From assembly GCA_902797525.1 (NCBI GenBank), contig CADBSZ010000013.1, forward strand, positions 1 through 18,204: a stretch of 18,204 bases of DNA. Direction: 5' to 3'. The stretch is from an uncultured Ruminococcus sp. (lineage in GTDB: Bacteria; Bacillota; Clostridia; Oscillospirales; Acutalibacteraceae). The notes under the pieces are model-generated. The model had not been told where the DNA came from. It worked only from the letters and a program-made list of their open reading frames with translations, and made no database searches. Below, in pieces: positions 1-7,953 of the stretch. Position 1 is the first letter of the stretch; each line of letters starts with the position of its first letter. A program made the translations under genes and the position numbers.

Positions 1-405
1 AATTTTGGTGTGAATAATCGCCGGGGTGTTGTCGCGCGTGTTCACGCGGTCAAACACCGGGTCACTGACAACGCTCTTGCGCAGATAGCCGTCGGTGTAC
101 GCCTCGCGCACGCCCTGCTGCACCGCGTCCTCAAAGCTGCCGCCCTCGACGCACACTCTGTCGCCGTACTCCACAAACAGCACCGCCATGCCCGTGTCCT
201 GACACAGCGGAATTTCCTCTTTGGCGGCGATGCTGTCGTTTTCGATAATCATGCCGAGCACGCTTTTTGCCACCGGGCTGTCCTCAATGTCCAGCGCCTG
301 CGTCAGCGAGCGCATGATGTCGTCTCCGATAAAATAATTGCAGTCCATAAACAGCTTTTTCACCGTCGCCGTAATGTCGGCGGCAGGGATTTTTCTGACG
401 TCCAT
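1..405 (-). CDS. Fumarate hydratase class I (or tartrate dehydratase) alpha subunit, N-terminal part
   Basis: Reading the minus strand from the ATG at 405 gives 135 residues that run off the left edge, so the stop is not in the window. The protein begins MDVRKIPAADITATVKKLF and contains PLCQDTGMAV around residues 66-75. In two-subunit class I fumarases and L-tartrate dehydratases the alpha subunit has a very similar PxCQDTG motif, whose cysteine (Cys68 here) is a ligand of the 4Fe-4S cluster. The complete alpha subunit is normally about 280 residues, so roughly half is present. The enzyme interconverts fumarate and malate in the cytoplasm; the beta subunit should follow beyond the edge. A GAAAGGAAC Shine-Dalgarno precedes the ATG. 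Fumarase and tartrate dehydratase cannot be separated on this fragment. Confidence 0.88.
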   Translation of the reverse strand, partial: MDVRKIPAADITATVKKLFMDCNYFIGDDIMRSLTQALDIEDSPVAKSVLGMIIENDSIAAKEEIPLCQDTGMAVLFVEYGDRVCVEGGSFEDAVQQGVREAYTDGYLRKSVVSDPVFDRVNTRDNTPAIIHTKI

Positions 406-498
406 GTTATCGTTCCTTTCGGGATTTTTTCAGGATTTTGTGTATCATAAGCATATAAACAGAAAAGCGCGGTTTCAAAAATCTTTATAACCCATCTT

Positions 499-527
499 AT
501 TATAAAACTTTTTCACAGGTATTTCAA
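499..527 (-). promoter_or_regulatory. Sigma-A-type promoter of the fumarase gene
   Basis: On the minus strand TTGAAA (527-522) is followed after exactly 17 bases by TATAAT (504-499), giving a start site near 492 and an untranslated leader of about 87 bases before the ATG at 405. The match is 5 of 6 and 6 of 6 to the housekeeping consensus. It is predicted from sequence only. Confidence 0.65.
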
Positions 528-550
528 TCTTTTTTATTTTGTGCTACAAT
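522..550 (+). promoter_or_regulatory. Possible extended -10 promoter of the two-component genes
   Basis: TGCTACAAT ending at 550 is an extended -10 element (TG, one base, then TACAAT with 5 of 6 matches). The -35 position 17 bases upstream (TTTCAA, 522-527) is poor, as is often the case for extended -10 promoters. It sits on the same bases as the -35 box of the opposing fumarase promoter, so the two would be back to back and could interfere. The start codon at 586 is about 30 bases downstream of the predicted start site. Confidence 0.45.
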
Positions 551-585
551 AAAATAGATGAATCAAAAGAAAAGGACGGACGCAT

Positions 586-1263
586 ATGAGCAAAATACTG
601 GTTGTTGACGACGAATTTCGCATTCGTCAGATTATCCGCAAATACGCCGAGTTTGAGGGCTATGAGGTCGAGGAGGCCGTTGACGGCATGCAGGCGATTC
701 AAATTTGCCGCCAAAAGGAATTTGACTTGATTATTATGGACGTCATGATGCCCGAGCTCGACGGCTTTTCCGCCTGCCGCGAAATCCGCAAGTTCCGCGA
801 CACTCCGATTATTATGCTTTCGGCGCGCGGCGAGGAATACGACAAAATCCACGGCTTTGAGCTGGGCAGCGACGACTATGTGGTTAAACCCTTCTCGCCC
901 AAGGAGCTGATGATGCGCGTCGGCGCGGTGATTAAGCGCTCGGGCAAGGGCGCAGAGGAGCAGAAAAACGACGCCTTTGCCTACAACGGGCTTGAGGTCA
1001 ATTTTTCGGCGCGCACCGTCACCATCGACGGCAAGCGCGTGGAGATGACGCCCAAGGAATACGACCTGTTCTTTTATATGGTGCGCAACAAAGGGCTTGC
1101 CCTCACGCGCGACAGCCTGATTCGCGAGGTGTGGGGCTACGACTTTTTCGGCGACGAGCGCACCCTCGACACACACATCAAGCTGCTGCGCAAAAGCTTG
1201 GGCGAATACAGCAAGTGCATTGTGACGCTCAGAGGAGTGGGATACAGATTTGAAACGGTTTGA
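586..1263 (+). CDS. OmpR/PhoB-family response regulator
   Basis: This 225-residue two-domain regulator has the usual length for the family. The N-terminal receiver domain (about 1-118) has the acidic pair Asp8-Asp9, the phospho-acceptor Asp52 in IIMDVMMPELDG, Ser79 and Lys101 in VVKPF. The C-terminal winged-helix DNA-binding domain (about 130-223) shows MTPKEYDLFFYMVRNKG and ends in TLDTHIKLLRKSLG and LRGVGYRFE. It should bind DNA as a dimer once phosphorylated by the kinase encoded immediately downstream, whose TTG start overlaps this gene's end by 14 bases. AAAGGA lies a few bases before the ATG. The target genes are unknown; the polysaccharide operon that converges on this pair is a possible target but nothing in the sequence shows it. 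Confidence 0.95.
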   Translation: MSKILVVDDEFRIRQIIRKYAEFEGYEVEEAVDGMQAIQICRQKEFDLIIMDVMMPELDGFSACREIRKFRDTPIIMLSARGEEYDKIHGFELGSDDYVVKPFSPKELMMRVGAVIKRSGKGAEEQKNDAFAYNGLEVNFSARTVTIDGKRVEMTPKEYDLFFYMVRNKGLALTRDSLIREVWGYDFFGDERTLDTHIKLLRKSLGEYSKCIVTLRGVGYRFETV

Positions 1264-2785
1264 CAGAAAAATGCTGCCGCTGCGCGCAAAGCTGCTCGGC
1301 TATTTTCTCGCGTTCGGCACAATTATCTTAATTATTCTGTGGGTGTTCCAGTCGTTCTTTCTCAAGCCGCTCTACACCATGTCAAAATCCATGCGTGTGC
1401 AGCAGGGCGCGAGCCGCATTTCGCAGTCGCTGCAATACAACAAAAACGTGTGGGCGACCGTTGACAACGTGGCGAACAAAAACGCCTTGTCGGTGTATTT
1501 GTATGAGGTCGGCAGCGGCGCGCCGCAGTTTTCAAAGGAATGCTCCTACGAAAACCCTGCCATCCGGCTGAACATCGAATACAGCGACGTGCTGCGCTAT
1601 TATGAAACCACCGTCGACAACGGCGGCAAGTACAGCTTTACCGACGCGAACGACATTGAGGACATCATCCGCAAGCGCGAGGAGATTTTTCAGCAGTCCG
1701 CCGCCAGCGCCGACAGCGTGCAGGCGCGCGTTCACCAGTCGAGCATGGAGCAAAACGAGAGCCTGGTGTTCACCTACATTGTCAGCCGCAACGACGGGCG
1801 GCAGACGTTTGTGATTATCACCTCGTCTGTTACGCCGCTGAACAACACCATCGATGTCATCCGCAACCAGATGATTTTGGTGTCGGTGGTGTTTGTGCTG
1901 CTGTCGCTGCTGTTCTCGGTTTATGCCAGCCGCCGCATCGCCAAGCCGATTGCCCAAACCAACAAGGCGGCAAAGGAGCTGGCGAAGAAGAACTATGACA
2001 TCGACTTCAACGCCAGGGGTTATCTTGAGGTGGAGGAGCTGAACAACACCCTCAACTACGCCAAAACCGAGCTGGCGGCCACCGAAAAGCTGCAGCGCGA
2101 GCTGATTGCCAACATTTCGCATGATTTGCGCACGCCGCTGACCATGATTACGGGCTACGGTGAGGTAATGCGCGATTTGCCCGGGGAAAACACGCCCGAA
2201 AATATCCAAATCATCATCGACGAGGCGTCGCGCCTTTCCACGCTTGTTAACGACCTGCTCGACTTGTCAAAATTACAGTCGGGCGCTTTGCAGGCGGAGA
2301 AAAAGGAGTTTTGCCTGACCGACAGCGTCAGGGCGATTTTTGAGCGATATGCAAAGCTCATTGAGCAGGACGGCTTTAACATTACCTTTGAAAGCAAGGA
2401 GGACGTTTTCATCAACGCCGACGAGCTGCGGATTTCGCAGGTGCTTTACAATCTGGTGAACAACGCCGTCAACCACGCCGGCGAGGACAAAACCGTTATC
2501 GTGACGCAGATTGTCAAGGACCGCCGCGTGCGCATTGAGGTCGCTGACCACGGCGAGGGCATTCCTGCCGACAAGCTACCCTACATTTGGGACAGATACT
2601 ACAAGGTTGACAAGGAGCACCGCCGCGGCGTTATCGGCTCGGGACTCGGACTTTCCATCGTCAAGAGTATTCTCGACGCGCACAACGCCCGTTACGGCGT
2701 GCGCAGCACTCCCGGCAAGGGAAGCACCTTCTGGTTTGAAATCAACGCCGTCAGCATTAAGCGGCGCAGAAAAAACGATAAATAA
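1250..2785 (+). CDS. Membrane sensor histidine kinase (HAMP, HisKA, HATPase)
   Basis: This is a 511-residue class I sensor kinase and the partner of the preceding regulator. The first transmembrane helix is about residues 14-36, an extracytoplasmic sensor of roughly 165 residues follows, and the second helix is about 207-226. A HAMP linker starts at SRRIAKPI. His291 in ISHDLRTPL is the phosphorylated histidine. The ATPase domain has the N box NLVNNAVNHAG (401-411), G1 DHGEGIP (433-439) and G2 GSGLGLSIV (463-471). The sensor domain is not recognisable to me, so the signal is unknown. The TTG start at 1250 is chosen because AGGAG lies 12 bases upstream and it overlaps the regulator; an ATG at 1271 is the alternative and would remove seven residues. 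A terminator follows the stop. Confidence 0.94.
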   Translation: MKRFDRKMLPLRAKLLGYFLAFGTIILIILWVFQSFFLKPLYTMSKSMRVQQGASRISQSLQYNKNVWATVDNVANKNALSVYLYEVGSGAPQFSKECSYENPAIRLNIEYSDVLRYYETTVDNGGKYSFTDANDIEDIIRKREEIFQQSAASADSVQARVHQSSMEQNESLVFTYIVSRNDGRQTFVIITSSVTPLNNTIDVIRNQMILVSVVFVLLSLLFSVYASRRIAKPIAQTNKAAKELAKKNYDIDFNARGYLEVEELNNTLNYAKTELAATEKLQRELIANISHDLRTPLTMITGYGEVMRDLPGENTPENIQIIIDEASRLSTLVNDLLDLSKLQSGALQAEKKEFCLTDSVRAIFERYAKLIEQDGFNITFESKEDVFINADELRISQVLYNLVNNAVNHAGEDKTVIVTQIVKDRRVRIEVADHGEGIPADKLPYIWDRYYKVDKEHRRGVIGSGLGLSIVKSILDAHNARYGVRSTPGKGSTFWFEINAVSIKRRRKNDK

Positions 2786-2790
2786 TATAA

Positions 2791-2827
2791 CCCACACACG
2801 CAGCGCAAGCCGGGTGTGTGGGTTTTT
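2791..2827 (+). terminator. Intrinsic terminator after the two-component genes
   Basis: CCCACACAC pairs with GTGTGTGGG across a GC-rich loop and is followed by TTTTT. It begins six bases after the kinase stop. The opposite strand also forms the hairpin, followed by a moderately T-rich tract, so it may stop the converging polysaccharide operon too. It shares 27 of 32 bases with the inverted repeat at 15927-15958. Confidence 0.8.
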
Positions 2828-2949
2828 ACTTTACAGGAAACTCCAATGTTTTGATCCCGCCGTTGCAGGAATGTCGCCGTACAATCTTTCTTTCCAAAGG
2901 CGGGTGAGAGTGCCCACCGGCACTTTTGTGCCATTCATTCAGGATGGGC
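2828..2949. other. Convergent intergenic region with inverted repeats, no gene recognised
   Basis: These 122 bases lie between two converging transcription units and hold no convincing coding sequence. CCCGCC (2856-2861) can pair with GGCGGG (2899-2904). GTGCC occurs at 2910-2914 and 2928-2932, and both copies can pair with the single GGCAC at 2919-2923, giving two mutually exclusive hairpins. The plus-strand version of the first is followed by TTTT and could be a weak terminator. I do not recognise an RNA family here. Confidence 0.3.
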
Positions 2950-3498
2950 TTATTGCTTTTGGTCGGCGATGAAGCCGTCAAGGCGCTTTTGCAGCGCGCT
3001 CCAAATTCCGTTTGCTTCATTGCGCGCTTTTTGCGTAATGCTGTCCGCTTCCTCCTTGGCGCTTTTTAACATGGCATCCGCCTTTTGCTTGGCTGCCAGC
3101 TCATATTCGGTGTGTTCGCGGCTCATGGCGTCGTACATTTCCTTAATTTTCGCAAGGTAATCGTCGGCTGCTTTTTGCGCCGACTCCATCACGCCGTTGA
3201 CGCGAACAGCCATTTCGGCAATCGAGCCGACCTCCGTGATGTCGGCGTCCCGTGCCGCGAGCTGCTTTTCCATGTCAGCCGCCTTCGCCTTGAGCGCTTC
3301 ATTTTCAGCGCTGAGAGACGCTGTCAGCTGCGTCAGTCGGTTCTTTTCCTCCACCGCCGCGGCAGCCTCGCTGAGCTTGCGGGTGAGCGTGTCGATGTCG
3401 CTTTTTTGCGATTGCAGCAGCATAATCAGCTGGTCTTTTCCCATGTTTTTATAATTTACGCCGGCTGCGGCAGCGTTTTCGTTTTGAAATAAAGCCAT
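2950..3498 (-). CDS. Coiled-coil protein, possibly DivIVA-like
   Basis: This 182-residue soluble protein is mostly helical. A charged coiled coil with alanine-rich heptads covers about residues 25-90, followed by a second helical region (about 92-180) rich in alanine, lysine and glutamate, including AKEEADSITQKARNEANGI. That C-terminal pattern resembles the tail of DivIVA/GpsB-type scaffolds, but the characteristic N-terminal DivIVA membrane-binding segment is not evident, so the family is a guess. There is no signal peptide or membrane helix. It is the last gene of the polysaccharide operon, 30 bases after the EAL gene, with a clear GGAGG nine bases before the ATG. A scaffolding or localisation role for the synthesis complex would fit the context but is inference. 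Confidence 0.75.
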   Translation of the reverse strand: MALFQNENAAAAGVNYKNMGKDQLIMLLQSQKSDIDTLTRKLSEAAAAVEEKNRLTQLTASLSAENEALKAKAADMEKQLAARDADITEVGSIAEMAVRVNGVMESAQKAADDYLAKIKEMYDAMSREHTEYELAAKQKADAMLKSAKEEADSITQKARNEANGIWSALQKRLDGFIADQKQ

Positions 3499-3528
3499 AA
3501 TCTGTGTCCTCCGTAGTGAAAAATTGTT

Positions 3529-5424
3529 TTATCGGAACGTGATGTTGCGCTCAACCGACGGTTCGTTTGCCGGGTTGGTTCTGGCGAGCAGATAGCCCTG
3601 AATATAATCGCACTCAGCCTCAACGGAAACCGTCATTTCTTCTTCGTTTTCAACGCCTTCGCACAGCGCCTGAATGCCGAGGAAGTGCGCCAGCTTTACA
3701 ATACCGCACAGCAGCTGCTTACCCTTTTCTTTGTTGGATTCGATAATCAGCTCACGGTCGATTTTGATAATGTCGATTGGATAATCGTTCAAATCCCTGA
3801 CGGACGAATAGCCGCAGCCAAAGTCATCCAGTGCGATACGGCAGCCGATTTGCTTGCAAACCGCGATGTTGTCAACAACCTGCTTTTGGCTTTCGGCAAG
3901 CGCGTCCTCGGTGATTTCAACCACCAGCTTGCCAATGTCAAAGTCATATTTTTTAACAATCGCCTTAAACCGCTCCGCAAAGTTTTCGTTTGAGAGTGTG
4001 ATGCGCGTCATGTTGCACGACAGCCAAAGGTTTTTCTTCGGCGTTTGTTTCCACTCCTGCAACGTGCGGCAGCATTCCTCGAGAATATAAAAGTCGAGTT
4101 CGTCAATCATCTCGGCGGTTTCGAGCATACGGATGTATTCCGTCGGCGGAATCACGCCCTCGTCCGGACTGTCCCAGCGCGACAGCGCCTCGGCGCCGCA
4201 CGCCGTTTTGCCTGTTCCGTCAAAAATGTACTGCACATACAGCCGGAACTCCTTTTCGTCCAGCGCGTCACGCAGCTTGTTTTTCAGACCGCGCACATAT
4301 TCCTCGCGCCTGAGCAGCTTTGCGTCGGCAAACACATAGGATTCTCCGGTTTCGCGCGCGTGATAAAAGCCGTGACGCGCATTAAATAACGCCTTTTCGC
4401 AGGGAATGTTCGGCGCGTCGAGGTGGAATACGCCTGCCTGAAAATGGATGTGATATTTCGTCATTACGTCGCTGTTAAAGCGGTTGAGCCGCGTGAGAAG
4501 CCGCTCGATGTATTCTTTCGCCTGCGCCTCAACGGGGGCCTCAAAGGCGAGGGCAAAGCGCCCGTCCGAAACACGCGCGCAAAAGTCGGCTTCGCCTGAT
4601 TCCGCCGCAATTTCGGAGGCGGCATAAATTTGAATCTCCTCCGAAACCGCCGCGTCGGCATATTGAAGAATTTGCTGAACGTCAATGCCGATATACGCGA
4701 TATAGTACAGCGCGCTCGAGGCGGGGGAGATGAAGTTGTGGTACCATTCCTCAAAATACAGACTGTTGCCGATGCCGGTGAGCGGATCTGCCAGCCGGTT
4801 TTCCTTCGCCAGCTTTTCTTTTTTGCGGCGCATGATGAGGATGATCACCAAAACGGCGCATAACAGCACGAGGCCGATGGCGGCAAACAGCAGCCAAAAG
4901 GGAAAATCGTTCGGAGAATTGTTTACCGCTGTTTCAACGGCAAGGCGCAGAATTTGCTCGGACGAGGCGGATTGCAGCGCCGAGGTGACGGTGTTGACCA
5001 AATCGTCGGACGCGATAGAGGTAAAGCCCACGCACAGTTCCACTTCTTCCTCGCCGTTGTTGTACGTAAGAATATGCACCTCGCCCGACAAAAAATCTAC
5101 ATCGCCCTTTGCGTGCGCCGAAACCAGCTCCACCTGCTTGTTTTTTGCCAGGCGGTATTGCTCGTTGGAGGTGCCGGAATTGATATAGGAAAAGTCGACG
5201 CCGCTGTCTTCTGAAATTTTCTTGTAGAGCTGCGGTAAAATGCCCTTATATTCCTTGGCGCGAACGTCGTAATATTCTATCGGGTACATGTCGGGATCGC
5301 CGGCAATATAGACGGTGTCTCCGTTTGTCGGTTCATCAACCGTATAAACCGCCGCGTGTGCGGCGACAGTTCCGAATATCAGCAGCACCGCGGCTGCAAA
5401 AATTGCTGTCAGTTTTAATTTCAT
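3529..5424 (-). CDS. Membrane c-di-GMP phosphodiesterase: truncated sensor domain, degenerate GGDEF, intact EAL
   Basis: This 631-residue protein has a signal peptide (about 1-24), an extracytoplasmic region (25-172) resembling part of a family 3 solute-binding domain, a membrane helix (about 175-198), a GGDEF-like domain (about 210-368) and an EAL domain (about 375-615). The GGDEF signature is replaced by SDGRF (286-290), so cyclase activity is not expected. The EAL domain keeps Glu412 of the EAL motif, Asn471, Glu503, Asp533-Asp534, Lys554, Glu589 and Gln609, which match the metal and catalytic residues of active c-di-GMP phosphodiesterases. It should hydrolyse c-di-GMP to pGpG at the membrane under control of an external signal. 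It starts 10 bases after the glycosyltransferase stop, with AGGGA before the ATG. Given the c-di-GMP riboswitch at the operon's front, it is a likely negative feedback element. Confidence 0.9.
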   Translation of the reverse strand: MKLKLTAIFAAAVLLIFGTVAAHAAVYTVDEPTNGDTVYIAGDPDMYPIEYYDVRAKEYKGILPQLYKKISEDSGVDFSYINSGTSNEQYRLAKNKQVELVSAHAKGDVDFLSGEVHILTYNNGEEEVELCVGFTSIASDDLVNTVTSALQSASSEQILRLAVETAVNNSPNDFPFWLLFAAIGLVLLCAVLVIILIMRRKKEKLAKENRLADPLTGIGNSLYFEEWYHNFISPASSALYYIAYIGIDVQQILQYADAAVSEEIQIYAASEIAAESGEADFCARVSDGRFALAFEAPVEAQAKEYIERLLTRLNRFNSDVMTKYHIHFQAGVFHLDAPNIPCEKALFNARHGFYHARETGESYVFADAKLLRREEYVRGLKNKLRDALDEKEFRLYVQYIFDGTGKTACGAEALSRWDSPDEGVIPPTEYIRMLETAEMIDELDFYILEECCRTLQEWKQTPKKNLWLSCNMTRITLSNENFAERFKAIVKKYDFDIGKLVVEITEDALAESQKQVVDNIAVCKQIGCRIALDDFGCGYSSVRDLNDYPIDIIKIDRELIIESNKEKGKQLLCGIVKLAHFLGIQALCEGVENEEEMTVSVEAECDYIQGYLLARTNPANEPSVERNITFR

Positions 5425-5434
5425 AGGCGGTCCC

Positions 5435-6865
5435 TTATTTCAAATTAATTTTTTGCCGCTGAATTTTGCCCCATTGCAGCTTTCTCTTTCTGTAGCCGAT
5501 GAATGCGGTTGCGCGCACCCACGCCATGATGAAGCGCAAAACGCTGATTTCAAAGGTGCACAGCAGCAGCGCCTTGAGCACATCGCGGAGAGTAACCTTG
5601 AGGTCGATGGTTTGTGTTCGCGCAAAAAAGGCGGTCATCGACATCACCGAGCCGAACAGCGCGTAAATGCCGAAAAACAACAGCATAAACGGCACGTTAA
5701 TCAGGTCGACAAGGAAGGCGAGAATCGTTGTGGCGATACCGAATATCTCGATAAACGGCGACAGCAGCTCATAAATCAAAAAGTAAAAATAGGAGATAAA
5801 GCTGGTTAAGCCGAATTTCGGATTTGCCAGCATAACGCGGTGCTTCCACATGGACTGGAACAAGCCGATGTGCCAGCGCCGGCGCTGTTTGCTGAGGTCC
5901 TTCAGGTTTTCGGGCACCTGCGACCAGCAGATGGCGTCGGTGGCGTAGCGAATGAGATAGGGCATGTTGTTGGAAACGCAGTAGTCGTGAAGCTTGACAA
6001 CAAGCTCCATGTCCTCGCCCATGGTCGTCGCGTCATAGCCGCCCGCGGCAACCACGGTGTCCTTTTTGAACAGTCCGAAGGCGCCCGAGATAATCAGAGA
6101 GCCGTTGAATTTATCAAAGAGAATACGCGACGCAAGAAAGGAACGGTCGTATTCAAGCACCTGCATGCAGGCGAGAAGATTGCGCGGCAGGCGGTAGTTG
6201 ATGACTCTGCCTTTTTCAATTTCAACGCTGTTGGACGGACGGACAGCGCCGCCGACCGCAACGACGTTTTCGTTTTCGAGCACGGGCTTGACAATCTTGC
6301 TCAGGGAATCGTATTGCAGCACCGAGTCGGCGTCAATGCAAATAAAGTAGGGATATTTGCAGGCGTTGATTCCCATGTTGAGAGAATCCGCCTTGCCGCC
6401 GTTTTTCTTTCGAATCAGCGTCAGGGGCACCTTTTGGGTTGCCGCCTCATACACAAATTCCACCGGCTGACAGTTGATTTTACGCTGTATCGGGCGGCGA
6501 ATCGGCAGCATGTCAAACGCCTCAATCAGCTTTGCCGAGGTTTTGTCGCCGGAGCCGTCGTCCACGACGATAATTTCATACAGCGGATAGTCGAGCGACA
6601 GCAAAGACTGCACGTTTTCAACAATCGTAACGTCCTCGTTGTACGCCGGCACGATGATGCTGATGGGAACATAGTGGTCTTTTAAGATAGTGTTTTTCAG
6701 TTTGTCCTGCTGCCGCTTGCGGAACAGCGAGGAAGAACCGGTAACAACGGAGATAAACAAAAAGGTGGAATAACCAATCAGATAGGCGACAAAGAAAAAC
6801 TCAACGCCTATTAAAAACACCTTGATGAATTCAAACACCGTGTCGTTAAATAAAAAATATCTCAT
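5435..6865 (-). CDS. Processive family 2 glycosyltransferase, polysaccharide synthase
   Basis: This 476-residue membrane protein resembles cellulose, chitin and poly-N-acetylglucosamine synthases. One or two N-terminal membrane helices (about 12-42) are followed by a GT-A catalytic domain with VDDGSGD (Asp102, Asp103), IDADS (Asp178-Asp180), GED (283-285, catalytic base region) and QRRRW (327-331), the QxxRW motif of processive enzymes. Several C-terminal helices lie between about 353 and 455. It should add sugars from a nucleotide sugar to a growing chain and help export it; neither sugar nor linkage can be read from the sequence. No PilZ domain is present, unlike bacterial cellulose synthase, so direct c-di-GMP activation is unlikely. 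The ATG overlaps the TGA of the preceding HEAT gene by four bases (ATGA) and is preceded by AAAGGAGG. Confidence 0.92.
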   Translation of the reverse strand: MRYFLFNDTVFEFIKVFLIGVEFFFVAYLIGYSTFLFISVVTGSSSLFRKRQQDKLKNTILKDHYVPISIIVPAYNEDVTIVENVQSLLSLDYPLYEIIVVDDGSGDKTSAKLIEAFDMLPIRRPIQRKINCQPVEFVYEAATQKVPLTLIRKKNGGKADSLNMGINACKYPYFICIDADSVLQYDSLSKIVKPVLENENVVAVGGAVRPSNSVEIEKGRVINYRLPRNLLACMQVLEYDRSFLASRILFDKFNGSLIISGAFGLFKKDTVVAAGGYDATTMGEDMELVVKLHDYCVSNNMPYLIRYATDAICWSQVPENLKDLSKQRRRWHIGLFQSMWKHRVMLANPKFGLTSFISYFYFLIYELLSPFIEIFGIATTILAFLVDLINVPFMLLFFGIYALFGSVMSMTAFFARTQTIDLKVTLRDVLKALLLCTFEISVLRFIMAWVRATAFIGYRKRKLQWGKIQRQKINLK

Positions 6866-7953
6866 GTTGCCGCCCTCCTTTCGCTCAGCTTTTTGCGGTC
6901 AAAGCGATAACGCATCATTTCGCCCGCATAGCGGTCGTTTCCTTCAAATACATCCAAAAAGTCAGCGTATTCCAGTCCCAAATTTTCCAGCGCCTGCGAG
7001 GCATTGAGACGGACATACCAGTTGCGGCTGCTGAGGTTCTTTTTGAGCACCTCAATGGTGCGCTCTCCCGGGTATGAGGCCAGCGCGAAGCAGGTGATAG
7101 AGGTGTATTCCCAGTGCATTTCGTCCTCGTGCTCGGCGTATTTCATCAGCTGCTCATAGGCAGGCGCATAGGGGTATCGTCCCAGATAGCGGATGGCGCA
7201 GAAGTGAATTTCACTGTCATGCTCCTCACGGAGCAGTCCGAGCATTCTCTCCTGAAAATCGCCCGATGAAAAACGGATATAGTCAAGAATCGCCTGCTGA
7301 ATATTGGGAGAATAGTCCTGCAGCTGCGACCACAAAAGCTCGTTGAGTTCATTTTTGTCGCCGGTAAAGCTCATCAAGCCGTCGGTCAGCAGCTTTTTGT
7401 TATGATAAAACCCGGCGAGGTCAATGATTTTCAGCGCGTCCGCAACGTTTTGGCTGACGCCCATGGAATAAAACGCGTTCAGCGCGTTTTCGCGGCAATA
7501 AACGGACGGCTTTTCCAGCAAGTCAACCAGAATACGGTTAATTTGCGGCAAATCCTCACCTAAAAACAGGCGGTAGCGTGCGATAACATACGGAAAATAT
7601 GCCATTTGCAGCTCATCTCTGCGGCTGTAGCGGTTGGCGAGCGCAATAAAAACATATTCCATTTTGCGCAGATATTCCATAATGTCGTCGGGGTATTCCC
7701 TGTAAAGAATCTCCAGCGACTTGTCAAACGCCGTCAGCTCGCGCACGCGCGTCAGTCGTTTGAGCATCAGGATTCGGTGCCGGTCTTCAAGCGCCTCTTT
7801 GCCGAATTGGTCTTTGATCAGGTCGATATAATAAAGCCGGCTTTCTTCGGTTTCTTTGTCGTTGTGACTGAACAAAAAGATGCAGACAATATTAAAGCCA
7901 ATCATCGCCAGACACACGGCAAGATATACGTAAACCAGTATCTCAATCTTCAT
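6862..7953 (-). CDS. Membrane-anchored HEAT-repeat protein
   Basis: This 363-residue protein has a single N-terminal membrane helix (about 5-29) and a cytoplasmic region made of repeated helix pairs. Later repeats are recognisable as HEAT-like, for example HFCAIRYLGRYPYAPAYEQL, YTSITCFALASYPGERTIEVL and WYVRLNASQALENLGLEYA. Such solenoids bind other proteins. It overlaps both neighbours (11 bases with the glycoside hydrolase gene, 4 bases with the glycosyltransferase gene), which implies translational coupling and balanced production with the synthase. I infer a structural subunit or regulator of the synthase complex; no catalytic motif is visible. GGAG lies before the ATG. Confidence 0.85.
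   Translation of the reverse strand: MKIEILVYVYLAVCLAMIGFNIVCIFLFSHNDKETEESRLYYIDLIKDQFGKEALEDRHRILMLKRLTRVRELTAFDKSLEILYREYPDDIMEYLRKMEYVFIALANRYSRRDELQMAYFPYVIARYRLFLGEDLPQINRILVDLLEKPSVYCRENALNAFYSMGVSQNVADALKIIDLAGFYHNKKLLTDGLMSFTGDKNELNELLWSQLQDYSPNIQQAILDYIRFSSGDFQERMLGLLREEHDSEIHFCAIRYLGRYPYAPAYEQLMKYAEHEDEMHWEYTSITCFALASYPGERTIEVLKKNLSSRNWYVRLNASQALENLGLEYADFLDVFEGNDRYAGEMMRYRFDRKKLSERRAAT

Noticed and set aside
444..478. TTGAAA and TATGCT or TATGAT as the fumarase promoter
   Set aside because: Spacing and -10 matches are poorer than TTGAAA-17-TATAAT at 527-499 on the same strand.
1532..2209. Long minus-strand open frame opposite the histidine kinase gene
   Set aside because: It is a shadow of the kinase gene caused by GC-rich codon bias; it has histidine, valine and arginine-rich low-quality composition and no ribosome binding site or recognisable domain.
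5840..6685. 281-codon plus-strand open frame opposite the glycosyltransferase gene
   Set aside because: The minus-strand frame carries clear glycosyltransferase motifs; the opposite frame has no motif and the composition of an antisense shadow.
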